From the NCBI GenBank assembly GCA_914767715.1, contig OU612074.1:5287501-5351500 (forward strand): a stretch of 64,000 bases of DNA. Reading direction: 5' to 3'. The DNA comes from Membranipora membranacea (Eukaryota; Bryozoa; Gymnolaemata; Cheilostomatida; Membraniporidae). Positions 60,801 through 64,000 of this stretch are shown in pieces. Below the pieces are notes generated by a model, which saw nothing but the letters and a program-made list of their open reading frames with translations, made no database searches and was not told the origin of the DNA. The position numbers and the translations under genes were made by a program. Each line of letters opens with the position of its first letter. Within the stretch, counting starts at the first letter, position 1.

Positions 60801-63357
60801 TGTTATCAATTGTAAAATAAGACCAAACAGACAATAAACTATGTTTTCTAAGATGTTTGTATATAGTACACATTATCTGTAGCACAATATATATACATAT
60901 ATATATATATATATTAGTTTATTTTTCTGCATTATATATTACCTGTAGTATATATTCAGACTGATCTGGTGATATACGAATGCGTGTATATCTCTATTTG
61001 ATAAAGAGTGATTTAATTCACATAGCTTGAATACAACCAGAAGTAATTCAGTGTGAGGACCCGAAGTCAATTTTATTAATTTAAGGCAGGTACATGCTAG
61101 GTTTTCATACTAAATTGACTCTAACAAATAGAGATGCACATGCTGATAGTATAGTGCGGTATATATTACCTGTAACATCTTATGTAGAGTAGAATCGTTA
61201 TTATTCACACTGTAGTTTATATTACTGTTACTGAGATGATGGGGCAGAGATAATATAGAGTCCTCTTCTCTACCAGATAATATAACTTCTGATTCTGATG
61301 AGCTCTGAGCTATCACATCACTACTATCTGTATAATCAGCAGAACTCAGTCTTAGGTACAAAGCTAGCCTGTCTAAACAAGATTTGTTGGTTGTCCCCTC
61401 TTAAATTCGGGGAAAAGACTTGACGTCCACCAACAAAGCTTGTCAATATAGGCTATTCCAAAACATTTACAATTATCATAGCTGATAAGATATACACCCC
61501 AGAGTTATAATATAGTTTATCGGATAGTCAATCATTTATCAGGTTTAATATGATTCAGAGCTTTGCATTGTAATCACTAAAATAATTTTAATTTGAGAGA
61601 CGTGATATTTGACGTCAGAGGTTGACCGATAACCCAGCCTGATGAAGGCTTACCTGTGACCGGTTTCTGGGCCAATGGATGTATGTGTGTCTTGATGCTG
61701 ATTGGACGGTTTGATCATGACTGACATGTGTCTAAATTCTGATTGAAATGTTTGACAATGACTTACCTGTGTCTAAATGCTTATTGGACGGTTCGATTTG
61801 GTCATGCTCCTCCTCCTCCTCAGATATTGTCTCTATAGAAGAGAAGAGTCCGATTATGAACGATGAAACCCTTAAAGTGATTCTGTTATTCATTGAATTA
61901 AGGGTTAAATAGATATATGGCTTCTATCAGCATATCTCTCATTGTGAGATACTCTAAATTTAAGTTGCAGACAAAATATATTATAGACTTGTTACACATC
62001 TCAATATTATAGTGCTGGTGGCTTGTCATTCTAAGACTATAAAACTGCTCTTGAGGTATGTGAGATTCAGATACAGTTGGATAATGATTAATATTACATA
62101 ATAATACCTGCTCTAGTGGTAGATTTGTGGTCAGGAGAAGCAGCAGAAGCGTTAGAAGCTGATGATATATTCTCACAGCTGAAGAGTATAGCGTTAAGAT
62201 GAGCTGCACTGAGAGTAGCTGGTTTATCGTAGTCTGTATCTGAATGAGGATTTATGGTCTGATCCTCAGTTGTCTCCTCAGTTATATCACCAGATACAGG
62301 TGGAGGGCTGCTGCTGCACTGAGAGGCGGAGTCACCATCAGAATCATCATCAGATGACTAAAATATAAAATCAAGTAGTCTTAGTTCTTCCGTTGTTATA
62401 CATTGTAACATGACTTCTTGTAGTACCACACAAAAATCTCAAAGTTAGCACTTAAGGACTGAAGACAATAAGGAGTATTGTGCTGATTTAAGCTTAGCTA
62501 GCTCTAAGATATATATATATATATGAAGTGCAGTGAATTGTCAGCAGACAATCACATCGCCAATTCAAACAGGAAGGGTTGGAGGTATATCCCATCCTCC
62601 TGGATTCAAGTAAAACTGGTTTGAGTATAATATTTTTAAGTACAAGCAGTTATCCTCTCATTGACATAGAAAAGATAACTCTAAGATTATCACTCCATGA
62701 TGTACAAACAAATCAGGGAGGGTGGGAAACCATCCCTGAAAAAATCAAACAACTAACCTCTTCTTGTATTGTGTGTGTAGTAAGTGTGTCCCTAGTAGGG
62801 GGGATAATTCCTGAGATTTGATGATGTATATGAGATTCTGCAGCTGAGTTATCATCTGTAGGACGGGATTCTGTGATTGAGCAAGACTCATTGCTGCAAC
62901 AGATGATACATAATTGTAACACAAAATGCATGAAACTAATACAAAGTACATAATTAAATACATTAATATAATTATAATATATATCACATGACTATGATAC
63001 ATAATCATATCAAGCATTGCATTATGATTGCACGGCTAGTGCCATTGGCCTGAGATGATGTCAAAAAGAGCTAAGCGTATTGCGCAGCCGATTGACACAA
63101 TTGATGAGATGTTGCAGCTCTACCAAGGAATAAATGTAAGTTTATATTACTCATGTGTGTACATCTTATTCACTCACCGGACGGTTTGATTTGAGTTTTG
63201 TGTATTATGTTGAGTATTATCTGCAGGTAATTCTGATATTGAGCTGAGTTCAGGAGGGGCAGCAATCACATCCTGTTCTCTTGTAAAGGAGGGAATAGCT
63301 GACAGCTCAGCGAAGAGTGTACGACTATCTACTCTGGTTGGCTGGTTCTGACGGAAC
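36047..63357 (-). CDS. TIAM/Still-life-type Rac guanine nucleotide exchange factor (5' end not found)
   Basis: Twenty-five exons keep one frame for about 1,747 residues: 63,178-63,357; 62,758-62,893; 62,108-62,357; 61,767-61,832; 61,170-61,372; 60,621-60,766; 59,804-59,915; 58,720-59,177; 58,127-58,259; 57,612-57,749; 57,149-57,292; 56,418-56,576; 55,705-56,130; 55,234-55,404; 54,569-54,595; 53,624-53,851; 53,043-53,274; 51,029-51,129; 43,472-43,656; 41,287-41,455; 38,757-39,040; 38,161-38,347; 37,713-37,862; 37,206-37,399; 36,047-36,812. Order is Ser/acidic N-terminus, PH-CC-Ex, Ras-binding domain, PDZ, DH, PH, Ser/Thr-rich tail, exactly the TIAM1/TIAM2/Still-life plan. Members load GTP onto Rac downstream of Ras, PAR-complex and receptor signals, shaping junctions, motility and synapses. 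The first visible exon begins in mid-codon, so one or more start exons lie upstream, perhaps beyond 64,000. One intron (43,657-51,028) is 7.4 kb; most others are short. Confidence 0.96.
38455..38467 (+). repeat. Poly(G) tract, 13 nt
   Basis: Homopolymer in a TIAM intron. Similar runs lie at 40,879-40,891 (G13), 37,157-37,168 (C12), 41,669-41,682 (C14) and 54,337-54,349 (C13). Confidence 0.9.
39817..39990. mobile_element. MITE family A, longest copy, ~170 bp
   Basis: CCAAGTTTGGTCCATTT...GCTGCTCCC...CCACTGGTCA is mirrored by TGACCAGTGGAAGGGAGCA...GCAGGCAATTGGACTAAACT. A nested inner palindrome (GGCAAAGG...CCTTTGCC) lies at its centre. It is intronic in the TIAM gene. Confidence 0.8.
41105..41190 (-). 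mobile_element. tRNA-derived SINE head, minus strand
   Basis: On the minus strand a B box (GGTTCAATTCC, 41,131-41,141) follows an A-box-like region GGCTTTGATTGCACAACTG. The stems do not pair into a tRNA. It lies in the intron immediately downstream of a DH exon of the TIAM gene. Confidence 0.5.
41512..41640. mobile_element. MITE family A copy
   Basis: GATCCAGTTTAATCC...TTGCCTGC...CCAGTTGCTCCC...CACTGGTCACGCCGCAGG, then the mirrored AACTGGAATGCAGGCAAAG...GACCAAACTTGG. It is a shortened version of the 39,817 copy. Confidence 0.75.
44803..45125 (+). repeat. Tandem duplication, ~165-bp unit, two copies
   Basis: The order ATTTCACAATA...TCATAT...GCAACAAAAAACACACAATA...GGAGTGCA...GACTAGCAATCAACTACA appears twice, at about 44,803-44,962 and 44,968-45,125, at roughly 75-80% similarity. 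Confidence 0.75.
45342..45545. mobile_element. MITE family A copies (one full, one truncated)
   Basis: The full copy spans about 45,342-45,450 (GAGTTTGGTCCATTTGCCTG ... GGGAGCAACTGGAATG). A second partial copy (GACCAAGTTTCGTCCATTTG ... GGATCTAACTTGATCTAG) follows directly at 45,478-45,545. Confidence 0.7.
45947..46168. mobile_element. MITE family B copy
   Basis: CAGGCACATATTTTTAGGGG at the left and GGAAACTATGGTCCTG at the right. The inside shares GGCTGGGGATAAACACCAGA and the GCTATTTATATTATT block with the 27,601 copy. Confidence 0.75.
49868..50050 (+). repeat. 16-bp minisatellite, ~11 near-identical copies
   Basis: AACAGGCATACTGCAC repeats head-to-tail with almost no variation, ending in a diverged unit (AACTGGCAAAACTGCAC). 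The frames it opens on both strands are a by-product. The high identity suggests recent expansion. Confidence 0.95.
50718..50928 (+). CDS. Possible plus-strand terminal exon nested in the TIAM intron
   Basis: After a good acceptor (TATACACCCACAG) about 70 codons stay open to a TAG at 50,926-50,928. The composition is protein-like: mixed polar, few Cys, with [20 protein letters not shown] and [13 protein letters not shown]. It would suit the cytoplasmic tail of a membrane protein. No partner exon upstream is evident, and a palindrome begins right at the stop. It could equally be a relic carried by a mobile element. Low confidence. Confidence 0.3.
50930..50984. repeat. Near-perfect palindrome, ~20-bp arms
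   Basis: AGTTATAACCATAGATAT pairs with ATATCTATGGTTATAAAT around a short loop with its own small stem (GCC...GGC). Confidence 0.8.
51910..52035 (+). repeat. 26-bp tandem repeat, ~4.5 copies
   Basis: GTATATAAGGTKATTAYRYG followed by CTGCGG-like bases recurs about every 26 bp. It lies in the intron between the TIAM exons at 51,129 and 53,043. Confidence 0.8.
52318..52386 (+). repeat. GTTTT-rich tandem repeat
   Basis: Repeated GTTTTGTTTTGAGGCTTTT units, intronic. Confidence 0.8.
52738..52796. repeat. Imperfect palindrome, ~25-bp arms
   Basis: ATGGTTTCTAAACATAATGG-AGTG pairs with CACTCTCCACTGTGTTAAGAAACCAT with a few mismatches. It lies just left of a SINE head. Confidence 0.65.
52815..52895 (+). 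mobile_element. tRNA-derived SINE head
   Basis: A-box-like AAGTGGTTAGCGTGCTTG and B-box-like GGTTGGAGATCC, followed by an unrelated tail with a C9 run. There is no tRNA fold. Confidence 0.5.
53043..53851 (-). other. PDZ domain of the TIAM gene
   Basis: Two exons (53,624-53,851 and 53,043-53,274). The carboxylate-binding loop reads WAGFGVELG. After an acidic insert (DEEAETEDE) come the core strands [20 protein letters not shown] and [10 protein letters not shown], then [20 protein letters not shown]. In TIAM proteins this PDZ binds membrane partners such as syndecans and adhesion molecules. The acidic insert makes the early loop long. A Pro-rich linker ([20 protein letters not shown]) follows. 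Confidence 0.9.
54569..54595 (-). other. 27-nt acidic microexon of the TIAM gene
   Basis: Nine residues (PINRDDDDQ), phase 0 on both sides, between an acceptor TTTACCAG and a donor GTAAAAG. It sits between the Ras-binding and PDZ segments. Skipping it would keep the frame, so it is a natural cassette exon. Confidence 0.65.
54636..54720. mobile_element. MITE family A, minimal copy
   Basis: AGATCAAGTTTGATTCAATT ... AATTAGATCATACTTGATCT. Little more than the terminal repeats remains. It lies in the intron just upstream of the microexon. Confidence 0.65.
54939..55168. mobile_element. MITE family C, second copy
   Basis: ACCAATGTTTTGGCTCTGAT ... GAGAGCCAATGACAGGTC at the left is mirrored by GACCTGGCATTAGCTC ... 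ATCAGAGCCATCACATTGCC at the right. It lies between the Ras-binding-domain exon and the microexon of the TIAM gene. Confidence 0.8.
55234..55404 (-). other. Ras-binding domain exon of the TIAM gene
   Basis: Reads [20 protein letters not shown], then [18 protein letters not shown] and [13 protein letters not shown], the ubiquitin-like Raf-type RBD pattern in its expected place. The first strand lies at the end of the preceding exon ([10 protein letters not shown]). In mammals this domain lets activated Ras stimulate TIAM. Confidence 0.85.
55705..58259 (-). other. PH-CC-Ex module of the TIAM gene
   Basis: Five exons. The PH core reads [38 protein letters not shown], then [20 protein letters not shown] and FGDAYLFQ, and ends with [20 protein letters not shown]. 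The coiled coil/Ex segment follows ([78 protein letters not shown]). This compound module recruits TIAM to membranes and scaffolds in mammals. Confidence 0.92.
58040..58118 (+). repeat. 22-bp tandem repeat beside a PH exon
   Basis: CACTGTGAATATACTGTGTATA, about 3.5 copies, starting about 10 bp from the donor of the PH exon that ends at 58,127. Confidence 0.85.
60890..60915 (+). repeat. (AT)n microsatellite
   Basis: About ten AT units in a TIAM intron. Similar runs lie at about 18,322 and 62,508. Confidence 0.9.
61052..61165 (+). repeat. Dispersed repeat family D, copy 2
   Basis: CATACTAAATTGACTCTAAC then AGAGATGCACATGCTGATAG, matching 12,212-12,325. It ends within about 5 bp of the TIAM exon at 61,170, so the repeat lies directly on the intron side of its donor. 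Confidence 0.6.
61680..61800. repeat. ~50-bp local repeat overlapping a TIAM exon
   Basis: GATTGGACGGTTTGATCATG, then TGACATGTGTCTAAATTCTG, ATTGAAATGTTTGACAATG and CTTACCTGTGTCTAAATGCT, ATTGGACGGTTCGATTTG. Copies diverge. Only the right copy has a working donor (minus ACACAG|GTAAGT); in the middle copy the same place reads ACACATGTCAGT. Confidence 0.6.
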
Positions 63358-63382
63358 CTGATAAATAATCACAAGATTAACA

Positions 63383-63508
63383 TGAACAGAAAAAAGTCTC
63401 GGAACAGTAACAAGTCAGTGACCAGAAACGAATCACTGAACAGAAACCAGTCACTGGACAGTAACAATTAACTGATAAGAAACAAGTCACTGAACAGTGA
63501 CAAGTGTA
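63383..63508 (+). repeat. ~18-bp tandem repeat
   Basis: Repeats of GTCACTGAACAGAAACCA with variation, about six copies, just 5' (transcript sense) of the first visible TIAM exon. Confidence 0.8.
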
Positions 63509-64000
63509 CAATAAGAGAGGGGTAGAGGGAATGAGCTGGGAGGCTGGTCGGTCTCCGAGGTAAATCGGTGTGACGTAGAAGGTCCATCATCAAACTAAAA
63601 GAACACATTGACTGATCTGACTCCGCACACCATGCTAACAAAGGTATGGTGATTATAATAGTTTATACTTAGTGATCACTACAGCCGCATATCCAGGTCT
63701 GAGACAATGGAAGTGAACATAAAGTCTAAGTTTGGTGACTATGATACAATGACAAAGTTGGCTAAATATGTGCAAAATGTGACCGTTAAAAAGCTTCTAC
63801 ATGTACATGAATATCTAATATTGTATTAAGTCGCAGTAACTAAAGCAATAAAAAAGGCAAGACAGTGTGACCAACTCCTTGTGGCAACATGGCTGCTCCC
63901 CTTTGTCTGTCGGCTGTTTGTTGAGACAGTGCCCCGAGGTAGCACACATAGGTCATTATTTAACTCAACATGTGATGAGGTGGCCGACAATATATATGAG
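63509..64000. other. Upstream of visible TIAM exons; start exon not identified
   Basis: A short minus-strand open stretch with two ATGs follows an acceptor-like TTCTTTTAG at about 63,595, but no donor of the phase required by the 63,357 exon is evident. The true first exon may lie outside the window. Confidence 0.4.

Larger units (their letters stand above)
58720..63357 (-). other. Ser/acidic N-terminal region of the TIAM gene
   Basis: Eight exons, about 517 residues, with no recognised fold. They contain many Ser runs ([16 protein letters not shown]), acidic patches ([31 protein letters not shown]) and basic-Ser sites ([13 protein letters not shown]) of the kind bound by kinases and 14-3-3. 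The mammalian PEST-like N-terminus is comparable. An N-myristoylation start cannot be judged because the first exon is missing. Confidence 0.75.

Noticed and set aside
63509-63596. First coding exon of the TIAM gene starting at the tandem ATGs
   Set aside because: It has an acceptor but no donor of the phase needed to join the exon at 63,357, so the start was left unassigned.

Overview
This is AT-rich nuclear DNA from an animal, probably an invertebrate. Genes are split into many exons with GT-AG introns, coding sequence appears only when exons are joined, and non-coding DNA is full of short palindromic transposons, tRNA-derived SINEs and minisatellites. The largest gene has the full metazoan TIAM/Still-life domain order. 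The species cannot be named from this window; a sponge, cnidarian or other early-branching or marine invertebrate would fit.

Layout. (1) 1-5,389 is intergenic and repeat-rich, with a 1.1 kb foldback element. (2) 5,390-7,037 (-) encodes a small secreted precursor of 70 residues with an RRKR cleavage site. (3) 9,050-15,074 (-) encodes a secreted Cu/Zn superoxide dismutase of 270 residues in six coding exons; all metal ligands are present but the electrostatic loop is almost gone. (4) 18,977-28,798 (-) encodes a 632-residue type I membrane protein in nine exons, with an NHL/beta-propeller-like ectodomain and a very basic, histone-H1-like tail. One intron holds a 3.2 kb, 12-bp telomere-like minisatellite that runs up to the 3' splice site. 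(5) 30,254-34,414 (+) holds two divergent genes for tiny secreted four-cysteine peptides, with decayed minus-strand coding fragments between them. (6) 36,047-63,357 (-), running on toward or past the right edge, is a TIAM1/TIAM2/Still-life-type Rac GEF with 25 visible coding exons (about 1,747 residues): Ser-rich N-terminus, PH-CC-Ex, Ras-binding domain, PDZ, DH, PH, Ser/Thr-rich tail.

For all these genes the exon joins were checked by reading phase: every listed exon set stays open from end to end and has canonical GT/AG borders. The genes do not form an operon. Four of the six read leftward. The peptide genes read rightward: the first is head-to-head with the membrane-protein gene (about 1.45 kb apart) and the second is tail-to-tail with the TIAM gene (about 1.6 kb apart).

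The most novel items are the paired four-Cys secreted peptides, the loop-less secreted SOD, the propeller receptor with its H1-like tail, and the telomere-like array whose transcribed strand carries a branch-point-like motif in every unit next to an acceptor site.
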